A stretch of DNA of 11,612 nucleotides. It comes from Thermoplasmata archaeon (GTDB lineage: Archaea; Thermoplasmatota; Thermoplasmata; Thermoplasmatales; Thermoplasmataceae). The stretch lies in NCBI GenBank assembly GCA_021802165.1, contig JAKAAU010000022.1, forward strand, positions 1-11,612. Reading direction: 5' to 3'. The position numbers were made by a program, and so were the translations under genes. This document shows positions 6,212 through 11,612 of the stretch, one piece after another (position 1 is the stretch's first letter; each line of letters opens with the position of its first letter). The notes under the pieces were generated by a model that saw only the letters and a list, made by a program, of their open reading frames with translations, made no database searches and was not told the origin of the DNA.

Positions 6212-7528
6212 TCATGCATTGTTTAAAGTATTTGATTTAAATAACGCCCAAATCCAGAATGGGATATACTGTATCAAAATTCCATTGATTGATTCTTCTC
6301 CCTCATAATCGTATGTTATTATTTTCCCGGCATTCAAACCGAGAGCCGTTGCGGCTTCCACAAGGGCAGATGTTTCCCTTGATCTGGTACTGGAATCAGA
6401 CACCTCGTAAGAAACCTGTATGAGTTCAGTGGTTTTACCTGTAAGAATAAAATCTACTTCCTTGCCCGATTTCAGCCTGAGATAATTTATACGATCTGTA
6501 GTGGAAACATTTCTCAATAATTCCATGAAAACTGCGTTCTCCAGTGCCCTTCCCTTATCAATGTCAGAGAAAAGCCTGGAAATTCCAATGTCTGTTATAT
6601 AGGTCTTTGATTGCATAGTTATACGCTTTCTGGCACTCTTTTCATATTTCTCAAGTATATCCACAAGAAAAACCGATCTGGAATAATCAAGAAAATTTAA
6701 CAGTGTTATCCTGCTAATCCTCCTTCCGGTACTTCTAAAATAATTGAACGCCTTTACTGAACTGAAATATGACGCATAGCTACTGGAAAGAATTCTGAGA
6801 AAGATGTTTAACTCACCTATCTCTCTAACCCCGTATCTTCGCACAATATCCCTGAAGAAAATTGCGTCAAAGTAAGATGAAAGGAGCTCAAGCTTCCTTG
6901 AAACTTCCTGTATCATAGCTATCTCCGGAAATGATCCATATTCTAAAAAATCATCCATTATCTTGAATATAGTTCCTTTTTCGATAGAATATTTCTGCAA
7001 TTTGTTAATTTTTACTCCCTTTGCGGTCACATATTCTTTAAAGGAGAATGGATACACAGTATAGGTAAGATTTCTGCCTGCAAGCGAAGTAGCTATTTCG
7101 CTACTTAACAATTCAGAAGATGAGCCAGAGACAATAATTCTGTATTTTCCGGTATCATAGATTTTTCTGATCCATTTATACCAGTTTTCAACAACCTGAA
7201 TTTCATCAAGAAAAATGTATATAGTCCCATCAGGATTGAAGAGTTCTTTATGAGCAATGAGAAGCTTGTCAAGATCAGAGGCAACTACTCCCACAAGTCT
7301 CTCGTTTTCAAAATTCGCATAAATAATATTATCATCCTTGACGCCTTTTTTTAAAAGTTCATTCATGCACTGGAACATGAGATAGGTTTTACCAGACCTT
7401 CTTGAACCGGCAATTGCAATTATCTTCTCTATTCCCAGATCAATATGTATATCACGCTCTATAATATTTGGTGTTTTATATTCCTTCCAGAATGTTAAAA
7501 TGTATTTGAAATCATCAATTGTAACCAT
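6212..7528 (-). CDS. AAA ATPase with C-terminal DUF4143 (AAA_14 type)
   Basis: A 438-aa archaeal-type ATPase. Walker A is GSRRSGKT at 41-48 and Walker B is YIFLDE at 104-109 with Asp108/Glu109. IIVSGSSSELLSSEIATSLAGR (131-152) holds the sensor region and a candidate arginine finger, Arg152. TYTVYPFSFKEYV (155-167) is the usual link. The C-terminal half matches DUF4143: KTYITDIGISRLF (308-320), GRALENAVFMELL (327-338), LRLKSGKEVDFILTG (350-364) and LIQVSYEVSD (369-378). The spacing of Glu330, Asp359, Glu369 and Gln371 recalls a PD-(D/E)XK-like nuclease fold. The cellular role of these proteins is not established; they are frequent and mobile in archaeal genomes. The N-terminus MVTIDDFKYILTFWKEYK contains no signal. 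The promoter is bracketed by two long direct repeats (7533-7586). Confidence 0.9.
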   Translation of the reverse strand: MVTIDDFKYILTFWKEYKTPNIIERDIHIDLGIEKIIAIAGSRRSGKTYLMFQCMNELLKKGVKDDNIIYANFENERLVGVVASDLDKLLIAHKELFNPDGTIYIFLDEIQVVENWYKWIRKIYDTGKYRIIVSGSSSELLSSEIATSLAGRNLTYTVYPFSFKEYVTAKGVKINKLQKYSIEKGTIFKIMDDFLEYGSFPEIAMIQEVSRKLELLSSYFDAIFFRDIVRRYGVREIGELNIFLRILSSSYASYFSSVKAFNYFRSTGRRISRITLLNFLDYSRSVFLVDILEKYEKSARKRITMQSKTYITDIGISRLFSDIDKGRALENAVFMELLRNVSTTDRINYLRLKSGKEVDFILTGKTTELIQVSYEVSDSSTRSRETSALVEAATALGLNAGKIITYDYEGEESINGILIQYIPFWIWALFKSNTLNNA

Positions 7529-7532
7529 TATT

Positions 7533-7586
7533 GTATAGTATACTGTACATATTCTTATATTTTATGTATACTATACTGTACATATT
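7533..7586. repeat. two 21-bp direct repeats flanking the ATPase TATA box
   Basis: Positions 7533-7553 and 7566-7586 are the same 21-mer with one G/C difference at its sixth base: GTATA(G or C)TATAC followed by TGTACATATT. The repeats start 33 bp apart, about three helical turns, so bound proteins would face the same side. Each begins with an 11-bp palindrome GTATA-N-TATAC. Between them on the minus strand is ATAAAATATAAG, the likely TATA box about 30 nt before the ATG at 7528. The site nearer the gene covers the predicted transcription start, so repression is the simplest reading. Confidence 0.7.
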
Positions 7587-7731
7587 TAGCAATTCATAAT
7601 AGGTCGGAGAAAATTATGTATATCTGTATGTAAAGGTGAAATGAGAAAATTTTGCTCGTACATATCTGTTTTTAATATTCAGGAGGGAACGATAGCTGTC
7701 ACAATAAAATTTATACTACTATTTGCCGCTA

Positions 7732-7775
7732 AAATGATATCATTTAACTTAGATATGAATGGAGATTAAGTTAAA
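7732..7775. repeat. two overlapping inverted repeats in the intergenic region
   Basis: AAATGATATCATTT (7732-7745) is a perfect 14-bp palindrome. Overlapping it, TTTAACTTA (7743-7751) and TAAGTTAAA (7767-7775) are perfect 9-bp arms around a 15-nt loop. They lie 51-95 nt beyond the 3' end of the methyltransferase gene and about 200 nt upstream of the ATPase start. They may form a 3'-end structure for the methyltransferase transcript or be left-over operators of a lost gene. No ORF here is convincing. Confidence 0.4.
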
Positions 7776-7826
7776 AGCGGGTTAAATATCCTATTAGAGT
7801 TTTCATGGAGTGCAAGAAAACGCCCG

Positions 7827-8582
7827 TCATTTCTCTGCCATTACACGCAGGCGCTTGTAATCAATATACCATTGGCCATTCCTGTACAGGATTGGACGGC
7901 ACAAATCAATTACTTTCTGAATTACATTTGAACGATCAGGAAGATCTAAATCCTGCAAATAACTTTCAGCAAACCCATTGAGCCAGTGCACGAGACCCAG
8001 TTCCCCGTCAGGCATAGCAGTTGGACGGCTGAAATGAAGTGCATAGGTTGTCTGAAAACCATATTTTTCAAGTAAAGAAGTGTATTCCCCGATGCTCGGA
8101 AAATACCAGGGATTTTTATTCCGCGTATTTATTCCCAACTCACTCAAGGTGCGCTCCAGGGCATCGATAACCACCCCTACATTTCCCTTTCCCCCGAACT
8201 CAGCCACGAAACGTCCTCCGGGCAATAAGATACCATATACACCTTCTGTGACCTTTGAGGGATTCTTCATCCAGTGCAATGCTGCATTGGAAAAAACTAC
8301 ATTGAACTGCTGATTCATGTCAAGTTCCTCAGCATTGCCGATTATAAATGTTATGTGTGGGTATTTTTTGCGGGCCTGCTGAATCATAGTATTTGACTGG
8401 TCTATGCCTATGACCGACGCTCCTGACATTGCTATCTCATGAGTAAGATCACCTGTTCCACAGCCTAGATCAAGTATTTTTTCTCCGGATTTGGGGTCGA
8501 GTAATGATACAACTCCTTTTCCCAATTCTGATACATAGCCTAACTTGTTATCATAATGCTCTGGATTCCATTCATTTACCAT
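7827..8582 (-). CDS. class I SAM-dependent methyltransferase (trans-aconitate methyltransferase-like)
   Basis: A 251-aa Rossmann-fold methyltransferase that moves a methyl group from S-adenosylmethionine to a small-molecule acceptor. Motif I is ILDLGCGTG at 36-44, with the acidic residue binding the SAM ribose at Asp61 (VIGIDQS). TFIIGNAEELD follows (78-88), then VVFSNAALHWM (95-105) and LLPGGRFVAEFGG (119-131). The N-terminal WNPEHYDNKLGYVSELGKGVVSLL and the SNAALHWM motif look like the trans-aconitate 2-methyltransferase group, but the true acceptor is unknown. The start at 8582 (MVNEWNPEHYD) fits the family, and a TATA-like AATTATAAG lies 28 nt upstream on the minus strand. It is divergent from the SRPBCC-MarR operon across 217 nt, so joint control by that MarR is plausible. 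The style is bacterial, so acquisition by transfer is possible but not shown. Confidence 0.88.
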   Translation of the reverse strand: MVNEWNPEHYDNKLGYVSELGKGVVSLLDPKSGEKILDLGCGTGDLTHEIAMSGASVIGIDQSNTMIQQARKKYPHITFIIGNAEELDMNQQFNVVFSNAALHWMKNPSKVTEGVYGILLPGGRFVAEFGGKGNVGVVIDALERTLSELGINTRNKNPWYFPSIGEYTSLLEKYGFQTTYALHFSRPTAMPDGELGLVHWLNGFAESYLQDLDLPDRSNVIQKVIDLCRPILYRNGQWYIDYKRLRVMAEK

Positions 8583-8605
8583 CAGATTCCCCTATATAGA
8601 ATGCT

Positions 8606-8614
8606 CTTATAATT
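8606..8614 (-). promoter_or_regulatory. TATA box candidate of the methyltransferase gene
   Basis: AATTATAAG on the minus strand, centred about 28 nt ahead of the ATG at 8582. TATATAG at 8593-8599 is an alternative but is too close for a leaderless start. Confidence 0.4.
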
Positions 8615-8713
8615 TACAAATTTTCTGGTTTCCAGCGGACAAAACCCTTGAAGCAAGAGTTTGAATATAATATGATTGAAAATCTCACTTTTACATGGTT
8701 TCTGAGGGTTGAT

Positions 8714-8772
8714 CTAATTATTATATTAGCCGAACAGATAAAATAAAATAATAATCGCAATTATTATATATG
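8714..8772 (+). promoter_or_regulatory. promoter and inverted repeats of the SRPBCC-MarR operon
   Basis: ATAATAAT-CGCA-ATTATTAT (8748-8767) has perfect 8-bp arms, and its right arm runs into the AT box TTATTATATATG (8761-8772), about 33 nt ahead of the ATG at 8800. A second, weaker dyad, CTAAT-6 nt-ATTAG, lies at 8714-8729. MarR dimers bind AT-rich inverted repeats of about this size, and a MarR gene is in this operon, so these are the best operator candidates. Confidence 0.5.
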
Positions 8773-8799
8773 CGCATATCATATATTTTTAGTGATATA

Positions 8800-9249
8800 A
8801 TGACATGGGAATTTGAACACAGCATAGTAACAGATGCTAGAAGAGATGAAATTTGGGCCCTCTACAGCAACGTTGAATCATGGCCTTTATGGGACCACGG
8901 AATTGAGGACATATCCATTGACGGAGAATTCATGGAAGGAACTAACGGGAAAATCAAAATGGAGGGGCAGGAATATTTGAATTACCGAATTACCATGGCT
9001 GATCCTGATAAGGGCTACACAGTTGAAACCGTTATCGACGATTTGAAAGCAACAATAAAGTTCATACATACATTTTCTGATTTTCCGGATGGAAAGATTC
9101 GTCTCACAAATCACATAACAGTTCTCTGCACAAGTAAAGAAGGGATAGAAGAGGGAATAGGTGAGAGCATAACTTCCGGAGTTCCACAGACAATGGAAAA
9201 TATTGCAAGGATGGCTATTTTCATGGAGAAGACATGTACGAGTAAGTGA
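8800..9249 (+). CDS. SRPBCC (START/polyketide cyclase-like) family protein
   Basis: A 149-aa protein with the helix-grip fold that binds hydrophobic ligands or acts on them. The start TWEFEHSIVTDARRDEIWALYSNVESWPLWDHGIEDISIDGEF is a textbook SRPBCC N-terminus (first strand, then helix with WALYSNVESWPLWD). GTNGKIKMEGQEYLNYRITMADPDKGYTVE supplies the central strands, and TSGVPQTMENIARMAIF (125-141) is the long C-terminal helix lining the pocket. An in-frame ATG at 8770 would add ten residues (MRISYIFSDI), but that codon lies inside the TATA region and the family starts at the WEFEH strand, so I choose 8800. It is followed after 11 nt by the MarR gene. The pairing suggests a ligand-responsive pair, with the SRPBCC protein handling the compound MarR senses. 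The ligand is unknown. Confidence 0.85.
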   Translation: MTWEFEHSIVTDARRDEIWALYSNVESWPLWDHGIEDISIDGEFMEGTNGKIKMEGQEYLNYRITMADPDKGYTVETVIDDLKATIKFIHTFSDFPDGKIRLTNHITVLCTSKEGIEEGIGESITSGVPQTMENIARMAIFMEKTCTSK

Positions 9250-9252
9250 GGT
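9248..9252 (+). promoter_or_regulatory. Shine-Dalgarno site deciding the MarR start
   Basis: GAGGT ends 8 nt before ATG 9261 and overlaps the SRPBCC stop codon. It supports ATG 9261 over the in-frame GTG at 9246, which has no such site at a useful distance. Confidence 0.6.
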
Positions 9253-9260
9253 TAGAGCAT

Positions 9261-9719
9261 ATGTCATCCGAGGATAAGTTAACCACCAAATTCGGGAAAC
9301 CTGACAATAGTCCTGGTTTTCTGCTCTGGCAGGCTACAAATCTGTGGCAGAGGAGAATGAGATCGGCTTTGAGGGAATCTGGACTGACCCATGTGCAGTT
9401 CGTGCTTTTAACCTCTACTGTGTGGTTGAATGACCATGAGATGGAAACTACGCAGGTAGCAATCTCCAAATTTGCCCATGCTGATGTTATGATGGTGTCC
9501 AAGGTATTGCGTTCCCTTGAAGAAAAGGGACTTATTCTGCGATTGCAGAATTCTGTAGACACAAGGGCACATATGATATCACCAACAGAAAAGGGAAGAG
9601 ATCTGATTGGAAAAGCCATCAAAATAGTTGAGGACACTGATAGTGCTTTCTTTACCATGCTGGATAATAATGTCGGCGAATTCACAGAAATGCTTAGAAA
9701 ACTTATTTCTTCTAACTGA
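9261..9719 (+). CDS. MarR family winged-helix transcriptional regulator
   Basis: A 152-aa dimeric winged-helix regulator, usually a repressor released by small aromatic or hydrophobic ligands. DNSPGFLLWQATNLWQRRMRSAL (15-37) is the N-terminal dimerisation helix. GLTHVQFVLLTSTVWL (41-56) leads into the HTH, with the recognition helix around ADVMMVSKVLRSLEEKGLI (74-92). The wing is RLQNSVDTRAHMISPTEKG (94-112), with the DTR signature of MarR wings, and the C-terminal helix closes the dimer. It is in an operon with the SRPBCC gene (11-nt gap) and divergent from the methyltransferase. It probably represses its own operon through the dyads at 8714-8767. The sequence resembles bacterial MarR proteins with the LLWQ/LTHVQFVLL pattern, so horizontal transfer is a possibility. 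Confidence 0.92.
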   Translation: MSSEDKLTTKFGKPDNSPGFLLWQATNLWQRRMRSALRESGLTHVQFVLLTSTVWLNDHEMETTQVAISKFAHADVMMVSKVLRSLEEKGLILRLQNSVDTRAHMISPTEKGRDLIGKAIKIVEDTDSAFFTMLDNNVGEFTEMLRKLISSN

Positions 9720-9758
9720 CTCCGAGAATTGCTTTTTATGGATCATGCAATATGATAA

Positions 9759-9773
9759 ATATTTATTTATATT
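9759..9773 (+). promoter_or_regulatory. AT-rich promoter candidate for the gene at 9876
   Basis: ATTTATTTATATTT lies about 110 nt ahead of the ATG at 9876. Transcription would start near 9795 and give a leader of about 80 nt containing a Shine-Dalgarno site, unlike the leaderless genes to the left. Confidence 0.35.
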
Positions 9774-9862
9774 TCATGAATATTCTATTCAGGAACATTC
9801 AATAACGTGGCATGGAGGGCAAAAGCATATTTTCAATGCCGTATCGAAAGTAAATAAATGCA

Positions 9863-9868
9863 GAGGTG
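9863..9868 (+). promoter_or_regulatory. Shine-Dalgarno site deciding the start at 9876
   Basis: GAGGTG, with 7 nt to ATG 9876 and only 4 nt to the adjacent ATG 9873. An in-frame ATG at 9858 lies before this site and is excluded by it. Confidence 0.6.
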
Positions 9869-9875
9869 GAAAATG

Positions 9876-10211
9876 ATGGAGGAATATTCATGGAGCAAAA
9901 TCGAGAAAAAGGAAGCCAGAAGAATTTTTGATAAAGCCCTGCAGAAGGAATGTGATATCATGATAGAGAGAATTAGAGACTTTGCTGCCATGGCTACTTC
10001 TATTCGGGACCTCGCCGGCATTAATAATTATCTGACAAAATTCCTGGATAAAATAGACAGAAAATATGATTACAGGTATTCCCAGCTCATTAATCTGTTT
10101 GCACTGCTGCTTGCTGAGGGGAATATATCTAAGAGTGATCTTGATGTTTTTAGTACGGATAAAGTGGAACAGATTGCACGTATAGCTGATTTCATAAAGA
10201 ACAGAAGATGA
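9876..10211 (+). CDS. small helical protein, function unknown
   Basis: A 111-aa, almost entirely helical and highly charged protein that I do not recognise. Residues 1-30 (MEEYSWSKIEKKEARRIFDKALQKECDIMI) form an amphipathic helix. IRDFAAMATSIRDLAGINNYLTKFLDKIDRKYDYRYSQLINLFALLLAEG gives two more helices, and ISKSDLDVFSTDKVEQIARIADFIKNRR closes the chain. There is no signal peptide, no transmembrane segment and no Cys cluster. The order and charge pattern suggest a soluble oligomerising or scaffold protein. It follows the MarR gene by 156 nt with its own AT-rich promoter, so membership of that operon is unlikely. The Shine-Dalgarno site and clean reading frame support it as a real gene. Confidence 0.75.
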   Translation: MEEYSWSKIEKKEARRIFDKALQKECDIMIERIRDFAAMATSIRDLAGINNYLTKFLDKIDRKYDYRYSQLINLFALLLAEGNISKSDLDVFSTDKVEQIARIADFIKNRR

Positions 10212-10258
10212 AGTATCAAGAATAAATTATGAACTTGTTTATCAAAAGCTCATGAGTG

Positions 10259-10266
10259 GTTATAAT
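10259..10266 (+). promoter_or_regulatory. TATA box candidate for the gene at 10320
   Basis: TTATAATG about 58 nt ahead of the ATG at 10320, giving a leader of about 30 nt with a Shine-Dalgarno site. Confidence 0.35.
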
Positions 10267-10308
10267 GCGAAAAAAACTATAATGAAGTAAGAAATGAATC
10301 ATAAACAG

Positions 10309-10314
10309 GTGAGT
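10309..10314 (+). promoter_or_regulatory. Shine-Dalgarno site for the gene at 10320
   Basis: GGTGAG, the archaeal consensus core GGTGA, placed 5 nt before ATG 10320. It confirms the start codon. Confidence 0.65.
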
Positions 10315-10319
10315 GCAAA

Positions 10320-11228
10320 ATGCTGAATCTGAGTAAGAATAAAAATAAGCGGAAAAAAGCCATAGCCATAGTCACAGCACAGGTACTATTTCATATGGAC
10401 CCAGAAGTAGATTCGCATCAAGAGGTAAAGGAACTTGCCAGTATTCTAGAAAATCGAACTGATCCCGTTGGAACTGCTTACGGCTGGACCTCAGGGGACG
10501 AGGTTGCAAAGTTGATAATAGAAGAAGGATTAGATACTATTGAATTCAAAAGCAGGATTTCGCGTTATAAAGGCAGAAGGCATTTAACTGAGAAGAAAAA
10601 AAATAACAACCTTAAAGACAATATTTCCGATTATTTATCCAAGTATTGCCAGAAGTCAAAAACCTATGATGGGCTGATTGACCAGGTGCAATTTTTTCCA
10701 GATACGACGTATAAATATTTTAGTGATGGAATTGAACTAAACAAAGAGAATGTAATAGACTTAATGAAGACGTTTACAGAGGAAGAAAAAGTAAGTATTC
10801 TCAATGATGTTAATGATAAAATCGCCAAGAGTGATGAAAATTATGAATTAGGCAATGAACTGGAAAAATATCTAAAGGATATTGGAGATAGATACGGAAT
10901 TGATTGTTATATTGATGATTTTGAGCGTGTAAATAAGCATTATTATTTAATCAAGGTTTTTATTGGAAACCAGGGAATTCTCACAGACTTTAACGGTACT
11001 TTTTTAGAATTAAGATCAGCTCTTGTAAAGGAAATAGAATTGGAGGCAGGAGATAAAGTGACATGCCCTTACTGTGGGCGTAAGATAATAAGATTTGTAG
11101 CCATGAATGTAATAAAAAACTGTGATTGTGGGGCAAGGATTGTGGTCAGCAACTATAGGGTAACCAAAGGAAATGCAATTTATATGAGAAGAAGAGTATC
11201 GTTCAGGAAACCTGTGAAATCTGATTGA
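10320..11228 (+). CDS. unknown 302-aa protein with C-terminal zinc ribbon
   Basis: I do not recognise this family. Residues 1-20 are very basic (NLSKNKNKRKKAIAIV). A segment with NRTDPVGTAYGWTSGDEVAKLIIEEGLDTIEFKSRISRYKGRRHL (45-89) may hold a helix-turn-helix. A long acidic and lysine-rich helical region follows (92-200). The region 195-243 is a small alpha/beta module (CYIDDFERVNKHYYLIKVFIGNQGILTDFNG). The end carries a clear zinc ribbon: CPYCGR with Cys249/Cys252 and NCDCGARI with Cys268/Cys270, so the second knuckle is CxC. The tail is basic (YMRRRVSFRKPVK). The basic ends plus the zinc ribbon suggest nucleic-acid binding (inference only). A GGTGAG Shine-Dalgarno site supports the start. 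It sits 108 nt after the helical protein on the same strand. Confidence 0.75.
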   Translation: MLNLSKNKNKRKKAIAIVTAQVLFHMDPEVDSHQEVKELASILENRTDPVGTAYGWTSGDEVAKLIIEEGLDTIEFKSRISRYKGRRHLTEKKKNNNLKDNISDYLSKYCQKSKTYDGLIDQVQFFPDTTYKYFSDGIELNKENVIDLMKTFTEEEKVSILNDVNDKIAKSDENYELGNELEKYLKDIGDRYGIDCYIDDFERVNKHYYLIKVFIGNQGILTDFNGTFLELRSALVKEIELEAGDKVTCPYCGRKIIRFVAMNVIKNCDCGARIVVSNYRVTKGNAIYMRRRVSFRKPVKSD

Positions 11229-11612
11229 TGGTGATAAATGTCTATGAATAGCAAATAACACATCGCGGGGAAAATTATGCATGGAGTGTGAGGGATTATA
11301 ACTATGAATGGAGCGAGCGAAATCTAAGTGACATCTTCCCAAGCTAACCAGTAGATCAAAAATCACCTCCAGTATGACTGTCTTAATTAACAATACGGGT
11401 ATAAAGTGGATTGCCACCTATCAGTTTTGATGCTATGTATATCCTCATGTTATCTGGTTATGGTCATTATAAATTAAACACAATCAAAGAGACATATATA
11501 ACCCACATTCTATATAAATATGCTGAATAGTTGTTGATAGTCCAATTTGTATTTAAGGTATTTTCAAGTTAAATATTGTAACTAATATAAAATTTAAAAA
11601 CTTGTTTCTCAG
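11229..11612. other. terminal intergenic stretch with no supported gene
   Basis: 384 bases of AT-rich sequence up to the window edge. Open frames here are very short (the longest is about 20 codons on the minus strand, starting MRIYIASKLIGG near 11446). A TATA-like TCTATATAAATA at 11509-11520 could drive a plus-strand gene beyond the edge. On the minus strand GGAGGTGA (near 11365) resembles a Shine-Dalgarno site but leads to no usable frame. I see no tRNA, repeat array or strong hairpin. Confidence 0.4.

Noticed and set aside
7533..7586. Possible CRISPR array
   Set aside because: There are only two repeat units with a 12-nt gap that contains the TATA box; no spacer-length units and no cas genes.
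7682..7769. Plus-strand frame with GGAGG ahead reading VTIKFILLFAAK, vaguely like a MoaD/ThiS N-terminus
   Set aside because: It has no ATG, GTG or TTG at a useful distance, stops after about 26 codons, and the resemblance is too slight to call a pseudogene.
9221..9685. 154-codon minus-strand frame opposite the MarR gene
   Set aside because: The plus strand encodes a complete MarR protein with a Shine-Dalgarno site; the antisense frame has no recognisable domain.
11016..11417. 133-codon minus-strand frame overlapping the zinc-ribbon gene
   Set aside because: It overlaps the Cys-rich coding end of a well-supported gene and is rich in His/Ser/Ile with no domain.

Overview
The window looks archaeal and fits an AT-rich member of the Thermoplasmatales / Thermoplasmata best (Ferroplasma-, Acidiplasma- or Cuniculiplasma-like). 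No rRNA or other taxonomic marker is present, so this is inference. The support is: AT-rich boxes about 25-30 nt ahead of start codons with no leader; GGTG-type Shine-Dalgarno sequences only on genes inside operons or with leaders; several VapBC pairs; an AAA/DUF4143 ATPase; and an archaeal proline racemase-family enzyme.

Left part (1-4204). The window opens inside an IS200/IS605-type tnpB on the minus strand; its N-terminal 232 codons are intact and include the first RuvC Asp. Just upstream of its start is a minus-strand hairpin resembling the end/omegaRNA scaffold of a TnpB element. Next come a small two-helix membrane protein, a leaderless M20 amidohydrolase with a perfect palindrome abutting its TATA box, an unrecognised protein with a C-terminal membrane hairpin, and a proline racemase-family enzyme with both catalytic cysteines. 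The M20 enzyme and the racemase suggest amino-acid salvage, but each appears to have its own promoter.

Middle (4205-7826). This is a toxin-antitoxin and ATPase cluster. vapB1-vapC1 lies on the minus strand. Behind it is a decayed second copy of the same vapB that keeps a frameshifted trace of vapC. An unrelated, complete vapB-vapC pair follows on the plus strand. An AAA ATPase of the AAA_14/DUF4143 type runs convergently towards that pair. Each promoter carries its own dyad or repeat: 5155-5170 for vapB1, 5506-5521 for the plus-strand pair, and two 21-bp direct repeats bracketing the TATA box of the ATPase.

Right part (7827-11612). A SAM-dependent methyltransferase is divergent from an SRPBCC-fold protein and a MarR regulator that form an operon. 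The region between them contains AT-rich inverted repeats, one overlapping the SRPBCC/MarR TATA box, which suggests MarR autoregulation and perhaps joint control of the methyltransferase. Two unrecognised plus-strand genes with clear Shine-Dalgarno sequences follow: a helical 111-aa protein and a 302-aa protein ending in a CxxC/CxC zinc ribbon. The last 384 bases hold no gene that can be supported.
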